Below, in pieces: positions 45,901 through 54,100 of a DNA stretch of 64,000 bases; the first letter of the stretch is position 1; each line of letters starts with the position of its first letter. The stretch covers positions 3,948,501 to 4,012,500 of the forward strand of contig NZ_CP031013.1 of the NCBI RefSeq assembly GCF_003711205.1, given 5' to 3'. The translations under genes and the position numbers were made by a program. The DNA is from Polaromonas sp. SP1 (GTDB lineage Bacteria; Pseudomonadota; Gammaproteobacteria; Burkholderiales; Burkholderiaceae_C). The notes under the pieces were generated by a model. That model saw only the letters and a program-made list of their open reading frames with translations, searched no databases and was not told where the DNA came from.

Positions 45901-48662
45901 CCGATGCCGAAATTCCAGGCAAAGTTGGTGCCGCCGCCGCTGCCGTTGCCGCCGTTGGCCAGCACATTGCCCGCTATCGCGATGCCGGCGCCGGCGGCCG
46001 CCGCAGTCACGTTCACGTTGCCGCCGCGGCCGCCTGCGTTGGCGGCGTTGCCCGTGGTGTTGTTGGCATTGGCGTTGCTGCCCTGCGCGGCGAGGTCGCC
46101 CGTGATGTTGATGGAGCCGCCATTGGCGGTGAGCGTGATGTCGCCGGCGTTCGAGCCGTTGGTGTCCATGCTGCTGGGTGCGCCGGAGGTCACGATGGCG
46201 CTGCTGCCGCTGCCGGATGCCGTCAGGGCCCCGCCGGCGGTGATGGCCACATTGGCGCCCACGGTGGATACCGTTACCGCGTTTTGCGCGTAGTCGTCAT
46301 TGGCGTTCAGCGTGATGGTGTTGGCGCTGCCGCCCGTGGTGCTGACGGCCTTGTTGAGCGTCAGGCTGTCTGTCGCACCGCCGCTATCGACGGTGGCCAG
46401 CGAAATCGCGCCACCCGTGCTGCTCACGCCGACAATCGAGCCGCCATGGGGAGGGGTCGTACCCTGGAAGGTGACCGTATCCACCGTCAGCGCGCCGGTG
46501 TTGCTCACCGAAATCGCACCCGGTGCCACCGCAGAGAGCGTATTCACCTGCGTGTTGAGCTTGTCGTCACCAGCCACCGCGGCGCCGCTGTTGCCGATAT
46601 AGCCAGTCGATCGTATGGAGAGTTTGTCAGCGGTGACCGCAATGCCGGTGCCGCCCTGCTGGATATTGCGCCCCCCCAGGTAGACATCACCCGCGGCGGT
46701 GATGGCGCCCGTGCCGTTGAAGATGATGTCCTGCTGGCCGTTGAGTTCCACGTAGCCGGCAACGATGCCAGAACCATTGCCGATGGTGATGTCCCGGGCA
46801 TTCAGTTTCACATTGCCGCCGTTGGTGTTGATGGCCGCGCCGTTGGCGAGGCTGATATCACCTACGAAGCCTCCGCCGGCAAAGGCATTCACATTCAGTG
46901 CGCCATTGGTGCTGGTGATCGACTGGTTGATGGCGATGTTGTTGTCCGCGACCAGGGCCAGCGTGCCGGCGCGTGAGCCGGTATAGGTCACGGCGTCAAC
47001 GACTGTGATGTTGCCCGCGCCCGCACCGTCCGGGTTATTAGTGCTGATAACCACGTCGTTGTTGGCCAGCGCCGCCGTGAGGGACGCCGTAGTCAGCAGC
47101 GAATCGTCCACCGCGCCGCTGGCGGCAAAGGGCTGGCCCGCGCCGCCGTCGGCGCTGCTGTCGCCCACGGCATAGCCCGCAGCGGCATCGGCGCTGGCGC
47201 TGTCGACGGCGATCCAGATATTGGTGGGGTCCAGCAGCAGCGTGCCCTTGTGGCCATTCGCCGCCGAGGTATCGACCTCGCCCTTGAAAGCCAGCAGGCC
47301 TTTGCCCGACACCTCAACAAAACCGCCGTCGCCGCTGTCCGCGCCGCCCCTGGCCGAGATGCTGCCGTTGTAGCGCGTGGTGCCGTCGGACCAGACAATG
47401 ACCTTGCCGCCGTCGCCCGAAGTGATGGCGTCGGCATTCACGTTGGCGTCCGCACTCACATAGGTGGCCGAGGCATTTTTGACCGCCGCGTTCTTGCCCT
47501 GGAAGTCGCCGCCAATCAGCGCCGTGCCGCCGCCGGCATCGCCCGAGACATCGACGTGGGCCGCATCAAACAGGCCCACCTTGTCGCCGGTAACCTGTAC
47601 CCGGCCGCCGCGTTCGCCCGTGCCTTTGCCGCTGGCGTCCAGCGTGCCGCTCACATGCACCACGCCGCTGTCACCGCCTTCGAGGCGGATCACGCCGCCC
47701 TGGTTGTTCAGGGTCCTGGCCTCAATGACGCCCGAGTTGTTGACCACCGTGCGCAGCAAGGCGTCTGTGGCGCTTGCCGTCAGGATCACCTGGCCGCCGT
47801 CGGCCTTGATCAGGTGCCGGTTGTCGGCCAGTGCATTAAGGGCCGCCTGGTCGATGCTGTAGCCCAGCAGGTTGCCATTGTCGATATGGAGGGTGACCTT
47901 GTTGCCCGCCGCCAGCAAGGCGGTGCCCAGCGTCGCGCCGATCACGCCTTCGTTGCGCACTTCAGGCGCCAGCAGGGCGATGTAGCCGCCGTTGGCCGCC
48001 GTGAGCGTGCCCTGGTTGACCACCGAGCCTGAACTGCTGGAGCCCGTGAACACATGGTTGCCGGCCATGAAGTCGGCATTGCTCATCGACAGCGTCGAAG
48101 CCACCAGGCCGCCCACGTTGACTTGCGAACCGGCGCCGAAGAGCACGCCGTTCGGGTTCAGGATAAACACCTGGCCGTTGGCCGTCAGGCTGCCCAGCAA
48201 CTCGCTGGGGCTGCTGCCGGTAATGCGGTTCAGCGCTATCGCCGCCGCGTTGGGCTGGTTGAACCGGAGCGCCTCGTTGGCCGCAGTCGACAGCGATGTC
48301 CAGTCGATGGCCACGCGCTGGGAGCTTTGGTTGATCGTGGTGGTGTTGCCGACGGTGGAAATCCCGGCGGCGCCTGCCGTCACGCTGGCATTGGCGGCAT
48401 CGGCGGCACGGGCCTGGTGGGTGATCACAGTGAGGGAGGTCAGCAGCACCAGCGCTGCCCGGCACGCGCTATTGAGCCTGAAGCCCGAACCTGCACCGCC
48501 CCCTTCAGCCGCACCGGCCGGCGCCGAGCCAAACAGCACGCTGCTGCGCGCCGAGCCGCCCTTGCCGCGCCCTTTGGCGTTTTCCGCCACCGCCACCCAC
48601 AGGCTGAGTGCGGCGTTCCAGACAAGGCGGTAAATGCGGTTCATGCTGGCGTGGCTCTTCAT
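36924..48662 (-). CDS. TpsA exoprotein C: giant FHA-type protein with YDG array
   Basis: The largest gene, 3912 codons. ESPR and signal end near ARA (residue 86). The TPS domain (NPNGVLFGAGSQVNVGG) leads into an FHA-like stretch (LIGGDFQGKNAAVKNA, DGGKVIVWSDGTTRYNG, GGFVEVSGKGLLAFKG, GTLLLDPTNIWIA). A Gly/Asn-rich beta-helix follows, then GLUG-type repeats around residue 1800-2000 (VGGLVGTNAGTISNSYASG). About 19 tandem YDG repeats make up much of the C-terminal 1700 residues, with a final MBG-like unit, a polyglycine tract and an AAAAEAGN tail. The only mature Cys residues seen are in NAGCSNNSICS. A start 115 codons upstream is possible in frame but lies before the ESPR. It probably forms a long fibre with a repetitive stalk. 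Confidence 0.92.
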   Translation of the reverse strand: MKSHASMNRIYRLVWNAALSLWVAVAENAKGRGKGGSARSSVLFGSAPAGAAEGGGAGSGFRLNSACRAALVLLTSLTVITHQARAADAANASVTAGAAGISTVGNTTTINQSSQRVAIDWTSLSTAANEALRFNQPNAAAIALNRITGSSPSELLGSLTANGQVFILNPNGVLFGAGSQVNVGGLVASTLSMSNADFMAGNHVFTGSSSSGSVVNQGTLTAANGGYIALLAPEVRNEGVIGATLGTALLAAGNKVTLHIDNGNLLGYSIDQAALNALADNRHLIKADGGQVILTASATDALLRTVVNNSGVIEARTLNNQGGVIRLEGGDSGVVHVSGTLDASGKGTGERGGRVQVTGDKVGLFDAAHVDVSGDAGGGTALIGGDFQGKNAAVKNASATYVSADANVNADAITSGDGGKVIVWSDGTTRYNGSISARGGADSGDGGFVEVSGKGLLAFKGEVDTSAANGHKGTLLLDPTNIWIAVDSASADAAAGYAVGDSSADGGAGQPFAASGAVDDSLLTTASLTAALANNDVVISTNNPDGAGAGNITVVDAVTYTGSRAGTLALVADNNIAINQSITSTNGALNVNAFAGGGFVGDISLANGAAINTNGGNVKLNARDITIGNGSGIVAGYVELNGQQDIIFNGTGAITAAGDVYLGGRNIQQGGTGIAVTADKLSIRSTGYIGNSGAAVAGDDKLNTQVNTLSAVAPGAISVSNTGALTVDTVTFQGTTPPHGGSIVGVSSTGGAISLATVDSGGATDSLTLNKAVSTTGGSANTITLNANDDYAQNAVTVSTVGANVAITAGGALTASGSGSSAIVTSGAPSSMDTNGSNAGDITLTANGGSINITGDLAAQGSNANANNTTGNAANAGGRGGNVNVTAAAAGAGIAIAGNVLANGGNGSGGGTNFAWNFGIGGNGGAIDIKTTSTSGAGTISVGNLSAQGGQAGYIGNGGSGGNVSVTTVATGAASITTGAISTWGGKYVGNSNPGNNGGNAGNVTLDTKGAGATIQFGNLDAHGGAGSLNRVNTNYSQNGGATIVSGTGGTVNIKTAGANADITGSGNVLSFVENAGCSNNSICSIGAAGNITMTASNGSVSLAGSANAKGGNAVGGGTLLANNGGAGGFVTVSAGGANHNVSIGSIDATGGNGLAGGAAGASKAVNVTAAAGYVQQVPGGWFNGATVAVTANQGIGAGTGAGDLSQRLGIIPVTGTAQNKNAGAAGSVRVIYGGGAVTLVGAQVQNTFTTGDLDIATSNGALTVNGLGRNGAGNISLSAGGGNDLTINGGTLSAIDGNIRLEAGRDVIFSGVGKATTNTGDLYVSAGANIQQADAVTMALTGNNLAVRAGGYIGAGAGGDNTLNTSVNAVSAVAGSNIGISNNKALAIDQVTFGGAAVPGGAINGVSTTGTGNVAVSTTAGALTVAAPVFVADGALTLAGATDVAVNAAVSSAIGAVHITAGSGSITGMHTVSAAGGVTLNAATGIDMDLVDSPSMTATSTSGSIRINLTGGTVENVSTTGDISLTSYAGLDVKTVSGANVTLTAAVGAITDANGTDNNITATTLTASAQDGIALGTDVSGLQTLSTTGATGDISISTANAIDTANYSISTDSGSAQNVSLTSSSASGITVGNAFAATNDNINLTATAGDINLTSAIGAAGLALSAQGSISAPAAINVSGVFDLKAGTFSQVGTLPTFSAGDFRITGGTFVRALAGDGLSTGTVYQIADVYGLQGAGSADMLNKNFKLANNIDASGTVNWNAGAGFNPIARGAQFFGTLDGGGHVIDQLVINRPGTDVGLISLMNGGTVSNLGLTGGSVTGDDTVGALVGRSIGTIINSHSSAAVNGSSRVGGLVGTNAGTISNSYASGDVSGSIYTGGLAGTNSGTVSGSYATGTVLGSNAGGLVGVNSNAISNSYASGAVGTASDHTTGGLAGINSGTITSSYANGLVQGSSETGGLVGWDNIGTVTASFWDTQTSGQAGSGGGGTGILTADMMKAQTFTDAGWNASNVGGDGTTWRIYEGNTGPLLRGFLTGLTLADTNVTYDGGTQAGATTGVVGVSGSNASARNAGSYLTGYYSNQQGYDIIGGGLDIAKANLTLSTSDVTKTYDGTLSAAGTAVATAGTALLGGDTASGGSFAFTNKNVGTGNKTVTAAGVTVNDGNGGNNYNVSYVDNTTSTIDKANLTVTATGVTKTYDGTTSATGTGSVGTLAGAGAGEVVNTAATQVFTDKNFGAGNKTVQASGLTIKDSGNVDVTGNYNISYVDNTTSTINKADLTVTANAVTKTYDGTTAATGTGTVAALAGAGAGEVVDAAGSQAFLDKNFGIASKSVRASGVTIKDSGNLDVTGNYNIAYVDNTTSTINKADLTVTANAVTKTYDGTTMATGTGTVAALAGAGAGEVVDATGSQAFADKNFGIGNKTVVASGVTIKDSGNADVTGNYNIAYVDNTASTINKADVTLSTSDVTKTYDGTYSANGTVVVTSGTIFAGDSATGGTFAFTNRNVGNGIRTVTTSGVTVGDGVNNSNYNVSYAENMSSTINQANLVLTTSDVTKTYDGTTSAAGTAVATGGTALLGGDIVSGGSFAFTDKNAGTGNKTVTAAGVTIHDGNSGNNYNVSYVDNTTSTINKASLTVTATGVTKTYDGTTSATGTGSVAALAGAAAGEVVDAAGSQAFLDKNFGIGNKAVRASGVTIKDSGNADVTGNYNIAYVDNTNSTINKADLTVTATGVTKTYDGTTAATGTGTVAALAGAAAGEVVDAAGSQAFTDKNFGIGNKSVRASGVTIKDSGNADVTGNYNIAYVDDTTSTINKANVTLSTSDVTKTYDGTTGAAGTVTVSAGTVFLGDSTTGGTFTFTDKNVGNGNKTVTTSGVTVGDGVNNANYNVTYADNTSSTINQANLTVTATGVTKTYDGTTSATGTGSVGTLAGAGAGESVNTAATQVFTDKNFGIGNKTVQASGLTIKDSGNVDVTGNYNISYVDNTTSTINKADLTVTATGVTKTYDGTISASGTGTVAALAGAAAGEVVDAAGSQAFADKNFGIGNKRVVASGVTIKDSGNADVTGNYNINYVDNTTSTINKANLSLSTSDVTKTYDGDFFASGTVVVVSGTVFAGDSTSGGAFSFIDKNVGTGNKTVVTFGVTVGDGVNNGNYNVSYVNNTTSTINQANLTLTSNNVTKTYDGTVAASGTATVSSGTLFAGDSLTGGSFAFTDKNAGNGNKTVTTSGVTVGDGFNNGNYNVTYADNTTSTINKANLTVTADAVTKTYDGTLAAAGSGTVGALAGAGAGEVVNTAATQTFTDKNFGIGNKTVQASGLTIKDSGNADVTGNYNINYVDNTTSTINKANVTLSTSDVTKTYDGTTGATGAVVVTAGTVFAGDNTTGGSFAFTDKNAGTGNKTVTTTGVTVGDGVNNANYNVSYVDNTTSTINQAGLTLSTSNVTKTYDGNTTAAGSVTVTGGTLFSGDSLTGGSFAFTDKNAGNSNKTVQTSGVTVGDGVNNGNYAVTYADNTTSTINPFAVSVSGTRTYDGTVDVAAGVLNIGPLVGSETLGLSGLATMADKNVGANKTLTVGGLSLTDGTGLASNYTFTGGTQQASVTQASLTVGSANVTKTYDATTTAVGTATVTGGTLFAGDSLTGGTFAFTDKNAGTGNKTVTASGVTVGDGVNNGNYAVTYTNNTTSTINKADLTVTASGVDKVYDGTTAATVGYGDNRLGSDVLSIMGVASFADKNAGTGKSVGVNSIAVGGTDAGNYNLLNTTATTTASITPKALTVTANGDTRLYDGSAYSGGNGVSYNGFVAGDSASDIGGSLAYGGSSQGAVAVGNYVITAGGLSSISGNYTLGFVDGALSIQTSNASTAAVGNAGLVNSYDSALQAIAGLGASLSGGGGGGGFGGSAAADALAAAAAEAGNTDEK
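37370..42380 (-). repeat. Tandem YDG-repeat array inside TpsA-C (approximate ends)
   Basis: About 19 copies of a repeat containing V.KTYDGT fall into two classes. Long units (91 codons, 273 bp, with IKDSGN.DVTGNYN) occur eight times; adjacent long units repeat at exactly 273 bp. Short units (about 83 codons, with VGDGVNN.NYNV.Y) alternate irregularly with them. The N-to-C order is S L L L S S L L S L L S S L S S, then three divergent units. Neighbouring long units are very similar in DNA sequence. Confidence 0.85.
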
Positions 48663-48782
48663 GGCGTAGGTCCTCCGGAAAATAGACAGGGGCGGCTCCC
48701 GGCTACAGGCACGCGCGACACGGGCGCACGCGGGTAACCGTGACAAAACGTACAAATCGTAAAAGTCCGCCCGCCGCCTGTA

Positions 48783-48802
48783 TGTCCCCACTTTTGGGGA
48801 CG
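48783..48802. promoter_or_regulatory. TGTCCC-type dyad before TpsA-C
   Basis: TGTCCCCA and TGGGGACG flank CTTT. The centre is 130 bp from the TpsA-C start. With the preceding CCTGTA it matches the RR1-proximal site at 23183 over about 25 positions with two differences. Confidence 0.65.
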
Positions 48803-48848
48803 CGGCGCTTGCGCCGCTGGTGAAAATTTCCCTTTTCGCCTGTGGGTT

Positions 48849-48937
48849 CCGGTGCCCGGAACAGCACGCCGCCGGAACAAAAGCCAGGGCCGCACCCGGC
48901 TTCCGGGCACCGGTTTTTTGTAACAAGCCCGGTGCCC
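48849..48937 (+). promoter_or_regulatory. Possible attenuator: two mutually exclusive hairpins
   Basis: Three segments can pair in alternative ways. CCGGTGCCCGGAA (48849-48861) pairs perfectly with TTCCGGGCACCGG (48901-48913), and six T residues follow at once, as in an intrinsic terminator. The second segment can instead pair over nine bases with CCGGTGCCC (48929-48937), which would destroy the first hairpin. It lies in the 458-bp gap between TpsA-C and HK2, reading toward HK2. No ORF resembling a leader peptide was identified. Confidence 0.4.
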
Positions 48938-48982
48938 AGACACGCTGCCGATGCCGGACGAGCGCCGGCAGGTTTGCGTGCG

Positions 48983-49002
48983 TGTCCCCAGTTTTGGGGA
49001 CA
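48983..49002. promoter_or_regulatory. TGTCCC-type dyad before HK2
   Basis: TGTCCCCA and TGGGGACA flank GTTT. The outer arms TGCGTGC and GCACGCA extend the symmetry. The centre is 128 bp before the HK2 start. Confidence 0.65.
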
Positions 49003-49065
49003 AGCACGCAAGCCGGGCAACCGCAAAATCCATCCCGGACGCGGGCGCACCCGCCAGGGCGGCCA

Positions 49066-49127
49066 TTTGCTATCGTTTTTATAGCTGCCTGCGCTTGCCA
49101 GCAAAGGGCTGGAGACCAATTTGCCTG
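49066..49127 (+). repeat. Dispersed intergenic repeat, TTTGCTAT family (copy 4)
   Basis: TTTGCTATCGTTTTTATAGC, then GCGCTTGCCAGCAAAGGGCTGGAGACCAATTTGCCT. Its last bases run into the proposed TTG start of HK2, so the repeat forms the HK2 leader. Confidence 0.75.
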
Positions 49128-51094
49128 CTATTTCGCTTCGCTGGAAGCTCTTGCGCAAATGGCGGGGCCGCTGCGCGGCGCTGCTGCTGGCCGCGCTGTT
49201 GCCGGCGCCGGCGAGCCTGCAGCCGCTCACTGCCGATGCCTTGCATATCACTGCCGCCGAGCTTTTAGCGGTAGACGGCCGCGCGTTTTCGCCGCCACCC
49301 TACGCGCTGCAAGCCGGCACGCCGCCGGGCGCCTGGCAGAAGGTAAGCCTGCCGCATGCCTTGCCGAGGCAACTGATTCCGGACCGCGACGACGCCGAGG
49401 CGCCGCAGACCGTGGTCACCTGGTACCGCGCGCAACTGCCGGCGCGCCCTGCTTCGCGCGAGCCTCAGTACCTCTACGTCCCGCGCTGGAAGAGCGACGG
49501 GCAGATCGCGGTGTATGGCGACGGCCGCCTGGTCTACCAATCGCATTCCAACCTGCTGTGGAACGGCTCCAACCATCCGCTGTGGATCGCGCTGGATGGG
49601 ACCGCCGATGCGGCGCCGGTGCAGACCATCGTGTTGCGCATTGAGCGGCTGCGCACCACCGGCGGCGCGATTTCCAGCCTGTGGGTGGGGGACGAGGCCG
49701 CCATCGGCTGGCGCTACCGTATCCGCGATGCGCTGCAGATACAGCTGCCGCTGATGAGCAGCGCAGCCTTCCTGGCCGTAGGCATGTTCGCGTTGTCGGT
49801 GTGGATGCGGCAACGGCGGGTGTCTGGGGGCGCCTCGCTCTATCTGCTGTTTTTCATCATCTCAGTCGCTTCCTATCTCCGCTGCCTGCACTACTACGTG
49901 GGCCAGCACCGGCTGCCGGTGTCTGACGAATGGTTTGGCTGGTTCACCATCAACTCGCTCTTCTGGCTGATTGCCGCGGCGCACTTCTTTTTGGTCCGGC
50001 TGCACCGTCAGCAACAGCCGTGGCTGAACCGTTCAGTTCTGCTGCTCACGGCGGCGGTCGGCGTGCTGACGCTGCCGGTGTTTGCCGGCAACTGGCCGGG
50101 CGCCACCGCGCTGGCGCCGCTGGCCTACCTTTTTGTGCTGGTCATGGGCATCACGGCTTTCGGCTACGGCCTGGCGAACGCCTGGCGTGCCCGCTCGCGC
50201 GACGGCATGGTGCTGGCCGGCTGGAGCCTCTTGAGCATGGGGATAGGTGTGTATGACTGGCTGCTGCAGAACAACCACGTCAGCGTGGAAGGCAGCTTCC
50301 TGGGCTCCTATGCCAACGTGGGCGCATTCTTCATCTTTGTGTACATCATGTTCCAGCGTTACACCCGCGCCATTGAAGAGGCCCGCCAGGTCAACGCCGG
50401 GCTGGAGCAGCGACTGCAGGCGCAGGAGGCCGAACTGAACCGAAGCCATGCACTGTTGCGCGAGGTCGAGCAGCGGCAGATGCTGAGCCAGGAACGCCAG
50501 CGCCTGATGCAGGACATGCACGACGGACTGGGCTCCTCGCTGGTCAGCGCGCTGCGCGTGGTCGAGCGCGGGCGGCTGGAAGACATCCAGGTGGCCGAAG
50601 TGCTCAAGAGCTGCATCGACGACCTCAAGCTGGCGATCGACTCGATGGAGCCGGTGGAGGCCGACCTGTTGCTGCTGCTGGCCACGCTGCGCTTTCGCCT
50701 GGGCAGCCGGCTGGAGAGCACCGGCATCGCACTGCGATGGGAGATCAGCGATGTGCCGACACTGGACTGGCTGGACCCGCGCAATGCGCTGCACATACTG
50801 CGCATCCTGCAGGAAGCCTTTGCCAACATCCTCAAGCACGCCCAAGCCAGCGAAATACGCGTGACCACCGCCGCGGGTGACGGCTGGGTGTACGTCGGCA
50901 TCACCGACAACGGGAAAGGCTTTGCCGTGGAAGCAGCGCTGGATAACGGCCGCAAAGGCGGCAAGGGCGGCAAGGGTTTGTCCAACCAGCGCCGCCGCGC
51001 GCAAGCCATAGGCGGCGACGTGGCGTTTGAATCCTCGGCAGCCGGCACGCGCCTGACCTTGCGCTTGCCGGTGCAGCGGCCCGTAACGGCCTGA
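49121..51094 (+). CDS. 7TMR-DISM / HisKA_3 sensor kinase without adjacent regulator (HK2)
   Basis: A 657-residue paralogue of HK1 and HK3 with the same layout: signal segment (CAALLLAALLPAPASLQPL), periplasmic sensor domain (about 40-205, with QIAVYGDGRLVYQS), membrane helices (about 210-410), coiled coil, HisKA_3 with His467 in MQDMHDGLGSSL, and HATPase (NILKHAQASEIRV, TDNGKGFA, GKGLSNQRRRAQ). The likely start is a TTG at the edge of an intergenic repeat; a second TTG ten codons later is possible. No response regulator gene is beside it. The kinase core resembles HK3 more than HK1, so it may feed RR2. It is convergent with TpsA-D, 27 bp away. Confidence 0.9.
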   Translation: MPAISLRWKLLRKWRGRCAALLLAALLPAPASLQPLTADALHITAAELLAVDGRAFSPPPYALQAGTPPGAWQKVSLPHALPRQLIPDRDDAEAPQTVVTWYRAQLPARPASREPQYLYVPRWKSDGQIAVYGDGRLVYQSHSNLLWNGSNHPLWIALDGTADAAPVQTIVLRIERLRTTGGAISSLWVGDEAAIGWRYRIRDALQIQLPLMSSAAFLAVGMFALSVWMRQRRVSGGASLYLLFFIISVASYLRCLHYYVGQHRLPVSDEWFGWFTINSLFWLIAAAHFFLVRLHRQQQPWLNRSVLLLTAAVGVLTLPVFAGNWPGATALAPLAYLFVLVMGITAFGYGLANAWRARSRDGMVLAGWSLLSMGIGVYDWLLQNNHVSVEGSFLGSYANVGAFFIFVYIMFQRYTRAIEEARQVNAGLEQRLQAQEAELNRSHALLREVEQRQMLSQERQRLMQDMHDGLGSSLVSALRVVERGRLEDIQVAEVLKSCIDDLKLAIDSMEPVEADLLLLLATLRFRLGSRLESTGIALRWEISDVPTLDWLDPRNALHILRILQEAFANILKHAQASEIRVTTAAGDGWVYVGITDNGKGFAVEAALDNGRKGGKGGKGLSNQRRRAQAIGGDVAFESSAAGTRLTLRLPVQRPVTA

Positions 51095-51121
51095 ATGGGC
51101 GGCCGCCGGAAGCTGAGACCC

Positions 51122-54100
51122 CTACTCCCCGCCAGCCAGCGCTGCATTCTCTGCAGCGGCATCGTTCAACGCTTTGATCAGCGCGGCGTCACTCGACACA
51201 GTCGATTCACCGTCGATATCGCTGCCCAGATCCTTGTCGGCGCTGGTAACGGTGTTGATCGCGGTCACATACGGCCCATCCAGCACCCCCGTCACGCCGA
51301 AAAGAGATGCAGGCAATGGCGGCGTACCGGTCATCGTCAGTGTGCCGTTGGTGTAGACAACGTTGTAACCCAGGGCCGATGCCAGCGTGCCCTGCGTGAT
51401 GGCGTGTGTCGGGCCCGTCGTGGCAGCGCCTGTGGGCGCCGACAGCGCGCCGCCCAGCGCGCTGGCCGCGGTGTCGCCCGCCACCAGGCCGCTGTTGACG
51501 GTGTAGGTCAGAGCCGGGTCGGCGCCGCCGTAGGCCTTGCTCACGTTATCGCCGCGCACATTGAGCGTCGGCACAACGCTGTAGACAAAGCGGTTGCCAG
51601 TCAGCGAGGTCATCGAGGCATCGGTGGGCGCATTGGCGGCGAAGGTGCGGCCAAACGCATTGCCGGTGGAGACCAGGCCGCCCAGGGTGTTTGCCGTCGG
51701 ATCGGTTGCGTAGACGAGGAAGCGGCCTGCGCCCGGATTGAGCGCACCCGCGCCCGCGTTGTTCACAAAGTTGCGCCCGGCGGCCAGCACCAGCGCATCG
51801 TTGGCGGCACTGCCGGAGGCCACGCTGTTGTTCAAGGTGAGGTCGCTGGCCGCGCCCGTTGTGCGTATCAGAACTTTGCCGGTGGCGGTCAGGCCTGCGG
51901 TGTTGACGGTGCCGACAGCCAGCGCGCCAGCCTGCGTGTAGCTGGCATCGCCGGTATTGCCCGCCAGCGTTGTCACCGCATTGCCCGCGTGGTCGAGCGT
52001 GTGCGAGCCGGTGCCCAACAGCTCCAGGCCGGTGGCGGTGATCGCCGCTGTCTGGGTACTGGTGCCAGCGGTGTTCAGCGTGAGTTCACTGGCCGTCAGC
52101 GCGCCATTGATGGCGATGTTGCCGGCGGTGGTGGTCAGCTTCAACTTGTCTTGCGCATTGCCGAAGGCGGCGTCTACCGTGATGCCGGCGCCGGACAACA
52201 GGCTGACCGTCTGTGCGGACCCGGCGTTGGTGGTGATGCCGAAGTTGCTGGTGTTGACGGCATTGGCGGCGGCGATGGTGATGTCGCCCGTCGCACCTGT
52301 GGTCGCCAGGGTTTGCAGGCCGGTCACATTGGTGCCCAGCATGATGCCGTCGCGCGCACTTGCATTGAGCGAGGTGGCGGTGATGTTGTTGGCCGCGCCA
52401 TTGGCGTCGGTAATTGAGCCGGCCGCTGCGCTGAGGGTGACCGAGCTGCCGGCCACCGTTTTGACCGCGAGGTTGCCGGCCGCGGCGGTGACGCTGACAG
52501 CGCCCGGTGCGCTGATGTTTTCGAGGGTGGCGCCATTGTTCAGTGAGAGATTGACTTGCGAGGCACCGCCATTCGCCACCGCGGTAACCGAGGTCGCGTC
52601 CCAGATATTCACCGGGGCAGCGGTGCTGGCGCCTATGCTGCCATTGCCCGCCTCCAGGTAAACCGAGCCACCCGAGGAGGTCCAGATGTTGGGCGAGATT
52701 GTTTGCGCACTGATGCCGCCCGTGGCCACCACGCTGAAGCCTGCGGTGCCCGCCGTCGTACCCGAGGCGGTGCTCGACGTGGCAAGGGCGCTGCCACCTA
52801 AAAAGATATTCCCCGTGTTGGCGATATCGACGCGACCCTGGCTGAAGATGAAGTTCAGGAAGCTGGCGGTGGCAGCGGTGTTGCGAAGGGTGAGGTTGCC
52901 TGATGTACTGTTGGTGAGGTTGCCGAAATTCTGAACCCGGTTACCTGCGTGGGTGAGCGTCATGCCCCCGAAGCTGGTGACCTGCAAGGTGTCCGCGACG
53001 ATGGCCTGGGTTTGCGACACGGCGCCGCTGCTGTGCAGCATCACCCTGCCGGTGCCGGAGTGGGTGATGCCGGCCGTTCCGTCAACCGTTCCCACCGACA
53101 GCGCAGAGGCCGAGCGGACCTGGAAATTGTTCGTTCCGTAGCCGCGGCCGCTGAGCTGGATGATCTGGTTGGCCGTGTTGCTCAAGGCGACGCTTCCTGC
53201 ATCGACGTTCAGATTGGCAGCTGTGAGTCCCGCCGTCTGCGTGATCGTGCCCGAGGTGCTGTCGTTAAGCAGGCTCAGAATGGGTGCGCTGGCCAGGTTG
53301 ATCGCGCCGCCGGTGTCGCCGATGGATATGCCGCCCGTATTCAACGTGCTGCCGATCTCGATCACCGACGCGGTGATCCGGTTGAGCTCGGCGTTGCTCA
53401 GGTTCATGGCGGTGGTTTCTGATGCGCCGCCAAGTGTGATCGACCGGCTGTTGTTGAGGAAGTCCGCGCTGACCACCACCTTGCCCGCGCCCGCGTTGAC
53501 GGCAGAGCCGATGTTGATGCGGTCGCCCATCAGCGTGATCGCACCGCCTCCGCTGGTGATGCTGGTGCCGTCGATGTTCAGGGCGTAGCTGCCGGCCGGC
53601 GCAATGGCAGCCGCTGGAAAATTCATTCCGCGCAGCGTCATGGCCGCCGTGTTGGAGTTAATGCTGCCGCCGGTCAGGCTCACGGCATGACCGCCGCCCA
53701 TGGAGCTTACCCCACCGAGGCTTCCGATCATGGTGACCGGGCCGGTCGAGTTGATACTGCCGCCAACCATGGAGATGCCGTTAATGGTCGGCGTCCCCCC
53801 GCCCGAAACACTGAAAATCCCCGTACTGCTAAAACCCTGCCTCCCTGCGATGATGTCTGCGCCGGCATCGATAAGGACGCCGGAGCCGCTGATCCCGGCA
53901 GCACCCAAGTTTGAGGAACCGTCGAGTGTGATGCCGCGCAAGGTGCCGGACTGCACTTTGCCTCTTGCCATCAGGCCATAGCTCTCTGTGACGACGCCGT
54001 TAGCGGAAGTCCCCCGGCCGGTAACCGTCACATTGCCGCCGGTGCTGGACACCTCCGAGCCGGTGCCGAGCTCGGCGCCCGCGCTGCCAGTCAGGATACC

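Noticed and set aside
48663-49120. Remnant of a response regulator gene ahead of HK2
   Set aside because: I read the frames in this gap and found no receiver or LuxR motif; only the dyads, a hairpin set and a dispersed repeat are present.
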